A program made the position numbers and the translations under genes. A stretch of DNA of 64,000 nucleotides, from positions 108,666 to 172,665 of the forward strand of contig JAGOHK010000001.1 of the NCBI GenBank assembly GCA_017996175.1. Direction: 5' to 3'. Shown here piece after piece: positions 32,466 to 42,612 of this stretch (positions are counted from its first letter, which is position 1; the number at the start of each line of letters is the position of its first letter). This stretch comes from Leptospiraceae bacterium. GTDB lineage: Bacteria; Spirochaetota; Leptospiria; Leptospirales; Leptospiraceae. Below the pieces are notes generated by a model. The model made no database searches. It saw nothing but the letters and a program-made list of their open reading frames with translations, and was not told where the DNA came from.

Positions 32466-34832
32466 TTACAGTTCCAACTCATTCATAATCTTCTTGTATA
32501 ATTCAAAGTATTCAGAACTTGCAAATTCTTTAATATAAGAATCCGGTAAACTACCCAACAATTCATCCATATAAGAAATCACTTTTCTAAGTTCTTCTTT
32601 TTTCACAGACCCGAATTTAAAAGATTCAATAGTGTCGGAGTAATCCTTAATATTAGAAGGTGTGGAATCCTCTAAATCAAAATCACCTAAGTTCGAAAGA
32701 GAAGAATTTTCATCGATAACAAAGTCATCTCCCCCGATCACCATTCCAGAATCAATAGGATTTTCGAATGCGGCGTCTTCTGTTTCAAGTTCTCCACTTT
32801 CCAAAAGATTACTTAATTCATCACCGGATAGAGCAATCTCTGTATCCTCGGAAGAATCCTCTCCAAATAAACTAGGTGAGGACTCCATATCAAAATCCTC
32901 ACTCGCTTGAGACAAATCAAAATTATCCTCTTCACTGGAAATTTCTGAATTATCTATAGTTTCTACTTCATAGTCTTCTTCGGCAGTAATATTTCCAAGT
33001 TCATCAGGAGAAAGCGCAATAGACTCATCTTCCTCTGAACCCTCTTCAAAGAAAGAACTTCCCGAACTTTCCTCTTCCGTTTCTATTTCACCGCTCTCTA
33101 AAAGATTATTTAGTTCATCACCGGAAAGTGCTATTTCATCTTCTTCCATAGAATCATCTTCAAAAAGATTAGGAGTCGATCCTAAGTCCAATTCCTCTGA
33201 TGAGTCAGACAAATCAAAATTATCCTCTTCACTGGAAATTTCTGAATTATCTATAGTTTCTACTTCATAGTCTTCCTCGGCAGTAATATTTCCAAGTTCA
33301 TCAGGAGAAAGTGCAATAGACTCATCTTCCTCTGAACCCTCTTCAAAGAAAGAACTTCCCGAACTTTCCTCTTCCGTTTCTATTTCACCGCTCTCTAAAA
33401 GATTATTTAGTTCATCACCGGAAAGTGCTATTTCATCTTCTTCCACTGAATCATCTTCAAAAAGATTAGAAGGTGATCCAAGCTCCAAGTCTTCGGTTGA
33501 GTCAGACAAATCAAAATTATCCTCTTCTTCGGAATCTTCTGAAGTATTGTCAGAGTAATCTTCTTCAGCAGTAATATTTCCTAATTCATCTGGAGAAAGT
33601 GAGATTGACTCATCTTCCTCTGAATCAAAAAAGGATTTTGCGTTTTCACTATCCATTTCATCTTCAAGCTGGTCTTCTGTTTCAATTTCTCCAGATCCTA
33701 GGATATTCTCTAACTCATCTCCTGAAAGAGAAATACTCTCTTCTTCTAATTCAGAATCTTCTCCGAATACACTTTCAGTAGAAACACCGTATTCATTTGA
33801 TTCAATTCCCGAACTCAAATCTTCAGTTTCAATTCCGTCTTCTTCGGAATAATCTGAATCAGTAATATTACTTAACTCATCAGCAGAAAGGGCTATTTGC
33901 TCATCCTCTTCAGAATCTTCATCATCAAAGAAAGATTTTGGTTCTCCTTCTTCATAGTCCTCTTCATCTATATTGCCACTCTCTAAAAGATTATTTAATT
34001 CATCTCCAGAAAGAGCTATCTCTTCTTCGGAAGCCTCTTCAAATAAATCAGAAGGCTGCTCTGAAATAAAATCTTCTGTTTCGAAATCATCACCCGCTGA
34101 ATATTCTGAATTCGTGATATTATCAAGTTCATCGGAAGAAAGTGCAATCGGTCCATCTTCCTCTTCCTCGTCTTCAGTATCAAAGAAAGATTTAGCCTCG
34201 AATTCATTTTCTGAATCTTCATCCTCGTCTTCATCAGGATTCAAGATTTGGTCTAATTCATCACTACCAAGAGTGATGTTTTCATCATCACTGAAATCTG
34301 TATCATACTTATCATCTAAATCATCTGAGGTTAATTGTGAATTGCCGCGATTAGAATTGTATTCGCTTTCCAACGAATCCTCATAGTCAGTCGAATAATC
34401 TTCGTTATCCCCTGTAATATTATCTAATTCATCCGAAGAAAGGGCAATTGGACCGTCTTCATCAAATTGTGCTGAATCATCCTTTAAAAGTATATCATCT
34501 AAATCATCTTCTGAAAATGGTTTTGAATCTAAACTTGAATAATCTTCTGTCTTTGATTCATTGAAAGAGCTTAAGTTAAGAGGAATCGGGTTAGGGGAAG
34601 TAGAACTTGGATCAGTAAAATGAACTACATTCGAAGAAATACTATCAGTTAAACTTTCCGGAGAATCGGAATTAGCCTCTTCTGCAATGAGCGGGATGTC
34701 TTCATTATAAATATCAAAATCAAGATATTCTTCTAAATTAGAAAGGCTTTCGTCAAGGGATACACTACTCATTGAACTATTTTGTAGCGATCCATCGTTT
34801 ACTAATCCAGATTTTTTACTCTCTTCCGCCAT
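32466..34832 (-). CDS. Acidic repeat protein with SDELxNI repeats
   Basis: 788 residues, mostly Asp, Glu and Ser. About twelve copies of the motif IALSxDELxNI/L are spaced through it, in the forms ALSSDELDNIT, ALSGDELNNLLESGEI and SLSPDELGNITAEEDY. Short SFFDxEDxEE segments separate them. The last 50 residues form a separate helical domain (ELRKVISYMDELLGSLPDSYIKEFASSEYFELYKKIMNEL) that looks conserved. There is no signal or membrane helix, so it is probably cytoplasmic. The motif may be a docking site for a partner; the GAF protein next door is the obvious candidate. A similar ISLSDYETGALL motif occurs in the VIT/VWA protein at 45263. Function unknown. Confidence 0.7.
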   Translation of the reverse strand: MAEESKKSGLVNDGSLQNSSMSSVSLDESLSNLEEYLDFDIYNEDIPLIAEEANSDSPESLTDSISSNVVHFTDPSSTSPNPIPLNLSSFNESKTEDYSSLDSKPFSEDDLDDILLKDDSAQFDEDGPIALSSDELDNITGDNEDYSTDYEDSLESEYNSNRGNSQLTSDDLDDKYDTDFSDDENITLGSDELDQILNPDEDEDEDSENEFEAKSFFDTEDEEEEDGPIALSSDELDNITNSEYSAGDDFETEDFISEQPSDLFEEASEEEIALSGDELNNLLESGNIDEEDYEEGEPKSFFDDEDSEEDEQIALSADELSNITDSDYSEEDGIETEDLSSGIESNEYGVSTESVFGEDSELEEESISLSGDELENILGSGEIETEDQLEDEMDSENAKSFFDSEEDESISLSPDELGNITAEEDYSDNTSEDSEEEDNFDLSDSTEDLELGSPSNLFEDDSVEEDEIALSGDELNNLLESGEIETEEESSGSSFFEEGSEEDESIALSPDELGNITAEEDYEVETIDNSEISSEEDNFDLSDSSEELDLGSTPNLFEDDSMEEDEIALSGDELNNLLESGEIETEEESSGSSFFEEGSEEDESIALSPDELGNITAEEDYEVETIDNSEISSEEDNFDLSQASEDFDMESSPSLFGEDSSEDTEIALSGDELSNLLESGELETEDAAFENPIDSGMVIGGDDFVIDENSSLSNLGDFDLEDSTPSNIKDYSDTIESFKFGSVKKEELRKVISYMDELLGSLPDSYIKEFASSEYFELYKKIMNELEL
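32911..33505 (-). repeat. Near-identical 297-bp tandem duplication in the acidic gene
   Basis: The stretch from 32911 recurs 297 bp further on (from 33208) with only a few base changes, for example around gacaaatcaaaattatcctc. It duplicates 99 codons in frame, including two SDEL-type motifs. Low divergence implies a recent event. Confidence 0.85.
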
Positions 34833-34842
34833 TTCCTATTCC

Positions 34843-35091
34843 TTACTCGATTCTGATAACCTGACCATCTAATAGTTCAGCATCTAAAATTATATTGGAA
34901 TTGTCAATATTACTAGATAGACCTTCTGCTTTTTCGAGCAAATCTTTCACCTGGTCTCCATGACTCATTTCATAGACACCAGGTTTTTTTACTTTTCCAG
35001 TAATTTTAACGTGAATTTTAGAAGGAGAATAAATTTCCTTAAGCCAGCTTCTATTTTGCCCCAAGTATAATCCTATAAGGATTAGAATCAA
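34843..35091 (-). CDS. Small membrane-anchored SLBB/ComEA-like domain protein
   Basis: 82 residues from a TTG. A membrane helix (ILILIGLYLG) is followed by KIHVKITGKVKKPGVYEMSHGDQVKDLLEKAEGL and ILDAELLDGQVIRIE. This is the SLBB pattern (V.G.VxxPGxY......VxDxIxxAGG...DGxxIxIP) as in the N-terminal domain of ComEA; the DNA-binding HhH half is absent. The frame remains open upstream and the hydrophobic run really begins earlier (FPILLFALILILIGL). An ATT at 35124 has an AGGTGA site six bases before it and would give a more natural N-terminus. It lies between atpC and the acidic repeat gene. Confidence 0.7.
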   Translation of the reverse strand: MILILIGLYLGQNRSWLKEIYSPSKIHVKITGKVKKPGVYEMSHGDQVKDLLEKAEGLSSNIDNSNIILDAELLDGQVIRIE

Positions 35092-35178
35092 GGCAAATAG
35101 TAGGATTGGAAACTTATTTTTAATAAAAATTCACCTATTCCTAAAATACATTTTCGGCTAGTAAAAGGATTCTATGGA

Positions 35179-35559
35179 TTAACTTTTATGAATTAATACT
35201 CTAACTTTCGCTTTTTTTATGTCTTGTTCTCTGGTCTTGGAAGTAGAAGCAATAGCCTTTTCCAAATCAACAGATGCTTTGGAAGGGTCAATCTTTTCCT
35301 GAATATCGCCACCATTGGTTAAAATTTTGATCTGATTCGATTTTACCTCAGCAAAGCCCCCGTCAACTACTATCTTTAGAACGTTTCCATTGTGTTTTAT
35401 CTCTAAAATACCTATATCCAATTCTGACACAATAGGAGAATGGTTCTGTAATATACCAAAGTATCCCATCGTTCCCGGAATATTGACATACTCAGCAGGA
35501 CCAGAGAAAATTTGTTTCTCTGGTGAAATAACCGTAACTGTTAATTTACTTTCAGACAT
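35179..35559 (-). CDS. atpC: ATP synthase F1 subunit epsilon
   Basis: 126 residues, the usual size for a short epsilon. It starts LTVTVISPEKQIFSGPAEYVNIPGTMGYFGILQNHSP, the conserved beta-sandwich motif, and continues through VDGGFAEVKSNQIKILTNGG to a C-terminal two-helix hairpin (DPSKASVDLEKAIASTSKTREQDIKKAKVRV). It forms part of the central stalk and can inhibit ATP hydrolysis. Last of the atp genes, five bases after atpD. Confidence 0.95.
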   Translation of the reverse strand: MSESKLTVTVISPEKQIFSGPAEYVNIPGTMGYFGILQNHSPIVSELDIGILEIKHNGNVLKIVVDGGFAEVKSNQIKILTNGGDIQEKIDPSKASVDLEKAIASTSKTREQDIKKAKVRVLIHKS

Positions 35560-35563
35560 TTCT

Positions 35564-36997
<1,434 letters not shown>

Positions 36998-37861
36998 CTA
37001 CTTGAGTGAATCCGCACCCGCAACAATCTCAGAAATCTCTTGGGTAATCTTAGATTGACGCACTCGGTTGTATCCACGTACTAATACTTTAATCATATCT
37101 GTTGCCGCATCGGTTGCGGACTTCATAGCAATTCGTCGAGCAATTTGCTCAGAACAAACTGCTTCCAAAATCATTTTATACATCGCTGTCTTAATCACTA
37201 ATGGTAAAAGTGAATTCAAGATGATTTCAGGATTTGGCTCATAAATTACAGAATCATTTACTTCCTTCGCGCCAACTGGTGGCTCAATAGGAAGTACTTT
37301 TGTAATTTCTGCTCTTTGGTCTGCCGAGGAATGATAAACGGTAGAAATAACTTCTAACCCATCTACTTTTTTATTTGCAAACTCATCCATAAATAAATTT
37401 GCAAATGTTTCTGCTTCAGCATAACCCGAATTATCATCTATATTGATGAAGGATTGCACAACTGGTTCTTTTATAAATTTAAAAAAAGAAATTCCCTTTT
37501 TTCCGACAACATAAAGATCATAAGCAATATCTTTTTCTTTTAATTCTGCTAAATAGGTTCGAGTCATTCTAAGAATATTGCTATTGTATCCACCGCATAA
37601 TCCTCTGTTAGCCGTAATAACTAAAACAGCAATTTTCTTTGGATTTTCTTCTCTTCTTAGAAGTGGGCTGTCTACCTTATCTGCTAGGGAAGACAAAGAA
37701 CCAACCAATTCTTTGATTTTATCAGAGAACGGTTTAGATGCATTTACCCGATTGCTCATTTTTTTGGATTTGGCAGTCGCTACCATTTCCATTGTACGAG
37801 TGATCTTCTTTGTGTTCGTTACAGAAACGATTCTTTTTTTAATTTCTCTAGGTGAAGCCAA
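36998..37861 (-). CDS. atpG: ATP synthase F1 subunit gamma
   Basis: 287 residues. The N-terminal helix [34 protein letters not shown], the NRGLCGGYN loop and the C-terminal helix ([46 protein letters not shown]) are all diagnostic. Gamma is the rotating shaft inside the alpha/beta hexamer. It starts ten bases after atpA and ends 24 bases before atpD. Confidence 0.97.
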   Translation of the reverse strand: MASPREIKKRIVSVTNTKKITRTMEMVATAKSKKMSNRVNASKPFSDKIKELVGSLSSLADKVDSPLLRREENPKKIAVLVITANRGLCGGYNSNILRMTRTYLAELKEKDIAYDLYVVGKKGISFFKFIKEPVVQSFINIDDNSGYAEAETFANLFMDEFANKKVDGLEVISTVYHSSADQRAEITKVLPIEPPVGAKEVNDSVIYEPNPEIILNSLLPLVIKTAMYKMILEAVCSEQIARRIAMKSATDAATDMIKVLVRGYNRVRQSKITQEISEIVAGADSLK

Positions 37862-37871
37862 TTTAGAACCC

Positions 37872-39380
37872 TTACTTTCTTAAGAAGTCTGCAACAACTT
37901 CTTTCACTCGCTCTGCTAATAAATTCTCGTCTTTGATGTTTTTTTCATCACGAACTTCAGTTAAAACTTCTGGGTGATGAGCTCTTACATGTTCAATTAA
38001 ATAATCTTCAAAGGCACGAATTTTATTTACAGGAATTTTATCCATCAAACCACGAGTAACCGCAAAAATAACTAGCACTTGTTCTTCAACAGGATAAGGA
38101 TTGGATTGTGGTTGTTTTAGAACTTCTACAATTCTATTTCCTCTGTCCAACTGAGCCTGAGTAGCAGCATCTAGTTCAGTTCCAAGTGAGGCAAATGCCT
38201 CTAATTCTCTAAACTGCGCTAAGTCTAACTTAAGCGTTCCAGCTACTTTCTTCATAGCTTTAATTTGAGCAGCACCACCCACGCGCGAAACGGAAATCCC
38301 AACATCCACAGCAGGACGAATACCTGAAGCAAACAAGTTAGATTGTAAATATATCTGCCCGTCTGTAATTGAAATTACGTTAGTCGGAATATAAGCAGAT
38401 ACTTCCCCTTCTTGTGTTTCAATAATTGGTAGTGCAGTTAAGGATCCACCGCCGTATTTTTGATCTAGCTTTGCAGCTCTTTCTAATAAACGAGAATGTA
38501 AATAGAAAACGTCTCCAGGATAAGCTTCACGACCCGGAGGACGGCGAAGTAATAAACTCATCTGACGATAGGCGACAGCTTGTTTGGTTAAATCATCATA
38601 AACGATAAGACAAGCTTTACCTTGGTCATACATGAAGTATTCAGCCATTGTACAACCGGCATAAGGAGCAATGAATTGCAAAGGAGCTGGATCAGATGCA
38701 CTCGCGTTTACAACGATTGTGTAAGCCATTGCGCCTTTGTCCTGAAGCTTTTGAACTACACCGGCTACAGTAGATGCTTTCTGTCCAATAGCGACATACA
38801 CGCATATAACCCCAGAACCTTTTTGATTGATAATGGTATCAGTTGCAATTGTAGTCTTTCCAGTTCCACGGTCTCCAATGATTAACTCGCGTTGCCCTCT
38901 TCCGATCGGGATCATGGAGTCAATTGCCTTTACACCAGTTTGAAGAGGCTCTGTTACCGGATAACGCTTAGAAATACCAGGAGCCAAAACTTCTACAGGT
39001 CTAACTTTATCAGTTAAAATAGGTCCCTTTCCGTCAATTGGTTCACCGAGTGGATTCACAACACGACCAAGCATTGCTTCGCCTACTGGAACAGAGAAAA
39101 TAGTTCCTGTTCTTTTTACAGTAAAACCTTCTTCGATGTGTTTGTATTCACCGAGAATTACCACCCCGACAGAATTTTCTTCCAAGTTAAATGCCTGACC
39201 GCGAATTCCGTTTTGAAATTCTACAAGCTCTCCAGCCATAACATTCTTCAAACCAAAGACTCTGGCAATACCGTCACCAATTTCGATAACAGTTCCAACT
39301 TCGTCGATAGCTAAGTCTTGTTTATAGCTTAGTATTTCTTTTTTAATTAAGGAAGTAATTTCCTCAGTTTTAATTTTCAT
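37872..39380 (-). CDS. atpA: ATP synthase F1 subunit alpha
   Basis: 502 residues from the ATG at 39380, which has AGGTGGGG seven bases upstream. A GTG at 39392 would add four residues and place that ribosome site inside the gene. It shows [15 protein letters not shown] (Walker A), [46 protein letters not shown] and [10 protein letters not shown], all standard for alpha. It is the non-catalytic nucleotide-binding subunit with the Arg finger in the [14 protein letters not shown] region. It overlaps the atpH end by about ten bases. Confidence 0.97.
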   Translation of the reverse strand: MKIKTEEITSLIKKEILSYKQDLAIDEVGTVIEIGDGIARVFGLKNVMAGELVEFQNGIRGQAFNLEENSVGVVILGEYKHIEEGFTVKRTGTIFSVPVGEAMLGRVVNPLGEPIDGKGPILTDKVRPVEVLAPGISKRYPVTEPLQTGVKAIDSMIPIGRGQRELIIGDRGTGKTTIATDTIINQKGSGVICVYVAIGQKASTVAGVVQKLQDKGAMAYTIVVNASASDPAPLQFIAPYAGCTMAEYFMYDQGKACLIVYDDLTKQAVAYRQMSLLLRRPPGREAYPGDVFYLHSRLLERAAKLDQKYGGGSLTALPIIETQEGEVSAYIPTNVISITDGQIYLQSNLFASGIRPAVDVGISVSRVGGAAQIKAMKKVAGTLKLDLAQFRELEAFASLGTELDAATQAQLDRGNRIVEVLKQPQSNPYPVEEQVLVIFAVTRGLMDKIPVNKIRAFEDYLIEHVRAHHPEVLTEVRDEKNIKDENLLAERVKEVVADFLRK

Positions 39381-39936
39381 AGTATGCCCCACCTAATTTG
39401 CTCTGGAGTAAATTTTTCTTAATAGTAACTAGCTGGCTTCGAATTGAGCCATCAATTAGATTATCATTGAATCTAATTACTAGTCCGCCGATTAAATCCG
39501 GCTTAATAGTATTTTCAATAATACATTCACCTTTGTATTTTTCTGAAAGAGTTGCCCGAATTTCAGAAATTTGTGAATCACTTAGTTTGGTAGCTGATTC
39601 TACATAAGTGCGAATCCTACCTCTCAGAATATCATTCCCATTTCGAAATTGCTTCGCAATTTCACTAATAAAAAATATTCTATCTTTCTTCAGCAAAAGA
39701 AATAGTAGAGAATTGATAGTATCCGATAGATTGGATTTAAAAGAATTTTCTACGACTTTAATCTTTTGCTCTTTGGAAATTTTGGGAGATAATAAAAACT
39801 CCCAAACTTCCTGATCTTGAGTAAGAGAATCGGCAACTGCCTTTAACTCTTCCTCAATGAGTTCAGAATTTTTCTTCTCAATAGAAATTTCAAGAAGAGC
39901 CTCTGCATAAACTTTTGCTACATGAATGTTATCCAT
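39370..39936 (-). CDS. atpH: ATP synthase F1 subunit delta
   Basis: 188 residues. The N-terminus ([18 protein letters not shown]) and the C-terminal signature ([38 protein letters not shown]) are typical of the delta/OSCP family. It links the F1 head to the peripheral stalk formed by subunit b. The tail overlaps atpA, so the two are translationally coupled. Confidence 0.95.
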   Translation of the reverse strand: MDNIHVAKVYAEALLEISIEKKNSELIEEELKAVADSLTQDQEVWEFLLSPKISKEQKIKVVENSFKSNLSDTINSLLFLLLKKDRIFFISEIAKQFRNGNDILRGRIRTYVESATKLSDSQISEIRATLSEKYKGECIIENTIKPDLIGGLVIRFNDNLIDGSIRSQLVTIKKNLLQSKLGGAYYEN

Positions 39937-39941
39937 AATGA

Positions 39942-40457
39942 TTACACTTTAACGCTCTTGAGTTTAGATATCTCATCCTGAACGTACTTTGCATGTTCCT
40001 CAGGCTTTAGCTTAGTTTGCAAAATCTGCCCTGCTATAGTAACAGAGAGATCGACAATTTGCGATTGAATTTCTTGAACCGCCTTTGCTTTTGCTAACTC
40101 TATATCCTTTAGGGATTGCTCTTTCAAAGACTTAATTTCATCTTGCGTTTCTTGCACTGTCTTAGCTTTGAGCCTAGTTGCATCAGCATTCGCTTCATTC
40201 ACAATTGCAATTGCTTCATCCCTTGCCGCAGTCAATTTTTCATTGTAAGAAGCTAATAATCCTTCCGCGTCTTTACGAATCTTGTCTGCTTTTTCAATAT
40301 CACCGTGAATCTTTTCTGCTCTCTCATCAAGAGCATGAATAATCGGATTCCAAGCAAAAGTTTTGAGAATGAAAACTACAATCAGAAAAGTAATCAGAGT
40401 CCAAATTAATAGACCTGGATTAACATCGAGTAGTCCGCCTGCCGCTAGATAAATCAA
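39942..40457 (-). CDS. atpF: ATP synthase Fo subunit b
   Basis: 171 residues. One N-terminal membrane helix (PGLLIWTLITFLIVVFILKTFAWNPI) precedes a long charged coiled coil (HALDERAEKIHGDIEKADKIRKDAEGLLASY ... TVQETQDEIKSLKEQ) and the C-terminal delta-binding part. It forms the peripheral stalk, presumably as a homodimer since no b' gene is present. Five bases separate it from atpH. Confidence 0.96.
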   Translation of the reverse strand: MIYLAAGGLLDVNPGLLIWTLITFLIVVFILKTFAWNPIIHALDERAEKIHGDIEKADKIRKDAEGLLASYNEKLTAARDEAIAIVNEANADATRLKAKTVQETQDEIKSLKEQSLKDIELAKAKAVQEIQSQIVDLSVTIAGQILQTKLKPEEHAKYVQDEISKLKSVKV

Positions 40458-40473
40458 ATTACTTGCCTCTTAC

Positions 40474-40767
40474 TTATTGCTTAGCAGGAGCAGGTGCTTC
40501 AACAGCAGTTTTTGCTTTGATTGAGTTAGGAAGATCTTTGTTTAAAGCTCCACCCGCTAAGAAAGCAATTACTAATGCAAATAACGCCGCACCTTCAATA
40601 AACGCAGCAGAAATCAACATAGCAACTTGAATTTTACCAGCAACTTCTGGTTGACGGCTCATACCTTCAACAGCTTGACCACCAATACGACCAATACCTA
40701 AACCTGCACCTAAAATTGCAAGTCCTGCCGCAATTCCAACACCAATATATCCTAAACCAAAGTCCAT
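40474..40767 (-). CDS. atpE: ATP synthase Fo subunit c
   Basis: 97 residues forming a two-helix hairpin: GVGIAAGLAILGAGLGIGRIGGQAVEGMSRQPE (helix 1 and loop) and MLISAAFIEGAALFALVIAFLAGG (helix 2 with the ion-carrying Glu). Positions equivalent to Gln32, Ser66 and Tyr70 of the sodium-type c ring are Ile, Gly and Phe here, so proton coupling is expected. A 20-residue Ala/Pro/Lys tail after helix 2 (ending in VEAPAPAKQ) is longer than usual. Confidence 0.97.
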   Translation of the reverse strand: MDFGLGYIGVGIAAGLAILGAGLGIGRIGGQAVEGMSRQPEVAGKIQVAMLISAAFIEGAALFALVIAFLAGGALNKDLPNSIKAKTAVEAPAPAKQ

Positions 40768-40810
40768 ATATAAATCTCCTATTTTAATTCAACTTTAAAT
40801 AAAAACAATT

Positions 40811-41812
40811 CTAATGTCTATGCATAGACGACCCAACAAAAAGCGAGGTCAAAAGCGTAAAAATGAACGCCTGTAAAAATGCTACAAATATCTCCAAGAG
40901 GTAAATCGCTGTTGCCCCCAAAACCGAAATAGGCGCAACCGCAAAAGACCTAAACTCAAAAATAAAACCAAGTAATGCCAAGATGATAACGTGACCAGCA
41001 GTCATATTCGCTAAAAGACGCACAGTAAGTGCAAACGCTTTAGCACAAGGAGAGACAATAAACTCTAAAGGCCAAAGAAGTGGGTACAGAAGTAAAGGAA
41101 CTCCGTTCGGAACCGAGTTGAATATAAAACGAATTCCTTGGTAGATAAAACCAGTTGCATAAATCAAAAGTAAAGTAATCCCAGCAAGACTTACTGTAAC
41201 TGATATATCACCTGTAACCGTAATCCCACTCCAAATTTTTGGTAAAATGGAATGATGCGGATCTCCACCACTTACAAGAGCAGCGACCTCACCGATAGAA
41301 GGAATTAAACCAAAAATATTACAAAATAAAATAAAGAAAAATAAACTAAACATGTAGTGATAATACCCATGTCCATGACCGTGCATGTTAGGATCAATGA
41401 CTTCCGTTTTCAGAAACTCTAAAACAGTTTCGACAGCACTTGTAAAACGAGAGTGTATGCGAAGAGGATTTTTTGCAATTTTACGCGCTGCTGGAATAAA
41501 TGTAATCAAAAGGAAAAAAGACACAATCCACATCATAGTTACACGCCTTGTGATATGCATGTCAATTCCACCAACGAAATGATAACGCTTATTATTTGCA
41601 TGGTCTTCAAAAATAGCCGCGTTTGCTTTATCAAAAGCAGATTCGCCTTCGTAAACTTTCACTCCACCAACATTAAAAGGAAATTCTGCGTGGTCAAAAA
41701 GGTGATGACTAATCACTTCAGATAGATCAAATGCCTCAGAGGCATGGTCATTCGCAAAAATGGCAGTGGTGAGACTTAAAGATAGTAAGATAAAATAAAA
41801 CTTTTTAATCAT
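40811..41812 (-). CDS. atpB: ATP synthase Fo subunit a
   Basis: 333 residues from the ATG at 41812; the frame extends 11 codons further up into the preceding gene. It begins with a signal-like helix (FYFILLSLSLTTAIFAND) and a His-rich periplasmic stretch, an N-terminal extension seen in several phyla. The essential Arg lies in KAFALTVRLLANMTAGHVII; other helices include FILFCNIFGLIPSIGE and ATAIYLLEIFVAFLQAFIFTLLTSLF. It forms the proton half-channels. It overlaps the upstream gene by eight bases. Confidence 0.95.
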   Translation of the reverse strand: MIKKFYFILLSLSLTTAIFANDHASEAFDLSEVISHHLFDHAEFPFNVGGVKVYEGESAFDKANAAIFEDHANNKRYHFVGGIDMHITRRVTMMWIVSFFLLITFIPAARKIAKNPLRIHSRFTSAVETVLEFLKTEVIDPNMHGHGHGYYHYMFSLFFFILFCNIFGLIPSIGEVAALVSGGDPHHSILPKIWSGITVTGDISVTVSLAGITLLLIYATGFIYQGIRFIFNSVPNGVPLLLYPLLWPLEFIVSPCAKAFALTVRLLANMTAGHVIILALLGFIFEFRSFAVAPISVLGATAIYLLEIFVAFLQAFIFTLLTSLFVGSSMHRH

Positions 41813-42200
41813 TTTTTTTAACTGCAAGATTGGTAATAAGTGCAATATTTAAAATATTCAAATTATGTGCAATAAAAAACCCGAAAATCAGACTAAAATT
41901 ATTTGCAGAGTATGATAATAAAATTAAAACCGCAAGATTAATCAATAAAGACAAAAACGAAAACGCAATTTGAATTTCCCCACCAAATCTCCAATTCCTT
42001 TGCATTAAATAAATTCTGAGATTTAAAATCAAAAACTGTACTGCAAACCCAACTAGTACGCCTGACGTAAAAGGAATTTCTGGATTGGGGAAAAATCTAT
42101 TTTCTATCACTAAAAATATTAGCAAGTAAACCAAAACAAATGCAATATAATAAAAACTAAACTTAGAAAGTTTTACTTTTGTTAAATCTAGCGCTTCCAC
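41805..42200 (-). CDS. atpI: ATP synthase subunit I-like membrane protein
   Basis: 131 residues with four membrane helices (FYYIAFVLVYLLIFLVI, FTSGVLVGFAVQFLIL, LLINLAVLILLSYSA, IFGFFIAHNLNILNIALI). First gene of the atp cluster, immediately upstream of and overlapping atpB, the position of atpI in most bacteria. AtpI assists c-ring assembly. The start is a GTG. Sequence identity to AtpI is not strong, so the name rests on size, topology and place. Confidence 0.7.
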   Translation of the reverse strand: MEALDLTKVKLSKFSFYYIAFVLVYLLIFLVIENRFFPNPEIPFTSGVLVGFAVQFLILNLRIYLMQRNWRFGGEIQIAFSFLSLLINLAVLILLSYSANNFSLIFGFFIAHNLNILNIALITNLAVKKND

Positions 42201-42225
42201 TCATTATTGAACAGATTTTAAAGAA

Positions 42226-42239
42226 CTTGACTTGTCAAG
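42226..42239. promoter_or_regulatory. Inverted repeat in the atp/lipoprotein divergent region
   Basis: CTTGAC and GTCAAG arms are separated by two bases, 26 bp upstream of the atpI start and 25 bp upstream of the diverging relic lipoprotein. On the minus strand it includes TTGACA, a perfect -35 hexamer, with TAAAAT 12 bases later, which is too close for a normal promoter. It may be an operator or a promoter part. Confidence 0.3.
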
Positions 42240-42263
42240 TAAGGAAATATAATAAAAAGTCCT

Positions 42264-42502
42264 ATGCAAACTTTATTGCTTCGAATGGATAATTTAACTT
42301 TTATCATTCTATTTTTTTTAATCTCCTGTGCAACAACGGATGGGGATTACAAAGATTTGCTTCCCATAGAGGAACGAACGGCACTGCACTAATTTGGGGA
42401 GGCTCCGTCCTATTATCCGCTTATACCCGCTTACCGATTTTCCTTCCTCTATTTATGGGATTTTTTGCAATAAAAAGGGATATTAATCATAATTTGAAAT
42501 AA
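42264..42502 (+). pseudogene. Frameshifted small lipoprotein gene
   Basis: Frame 1 encodes a 42-residue lipoprotein start (MDNLTFIILFFLISCATTDG, lipobox LISC) that soon stops at 42392. A second frame then reads RFASHRGTNGTALIWGGSVL and continues through hydrophobic LPIFLPLFMGFFAIKRDINHN to a stop at 42502. The switch lies near the GGATGGGGATT run at about 42340. Joining the frames gives one coherent lipoprotein with a C-terminal membrane segment, so the gene looks broken by a single indel, or the run is a sequencing error. Confidence 0.6.
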
Positions 42503-42612
42503 AAATTTAGAAATACCAACTACGTAATATTTTTAAGAAAAACATTTAACGGTGATTATAGAACATTTTTTAACTCGACTCTAAAAATTTAATCCTACTT
42601 ATAGATTAATAT

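Noticed and set aside
33973..34386. Ser-rich plus-strand frame in the acidic gene
   Set aside because: It is the antisense of Asp/Glu/Ser codons, which gives Ser-rich open frames by composition.
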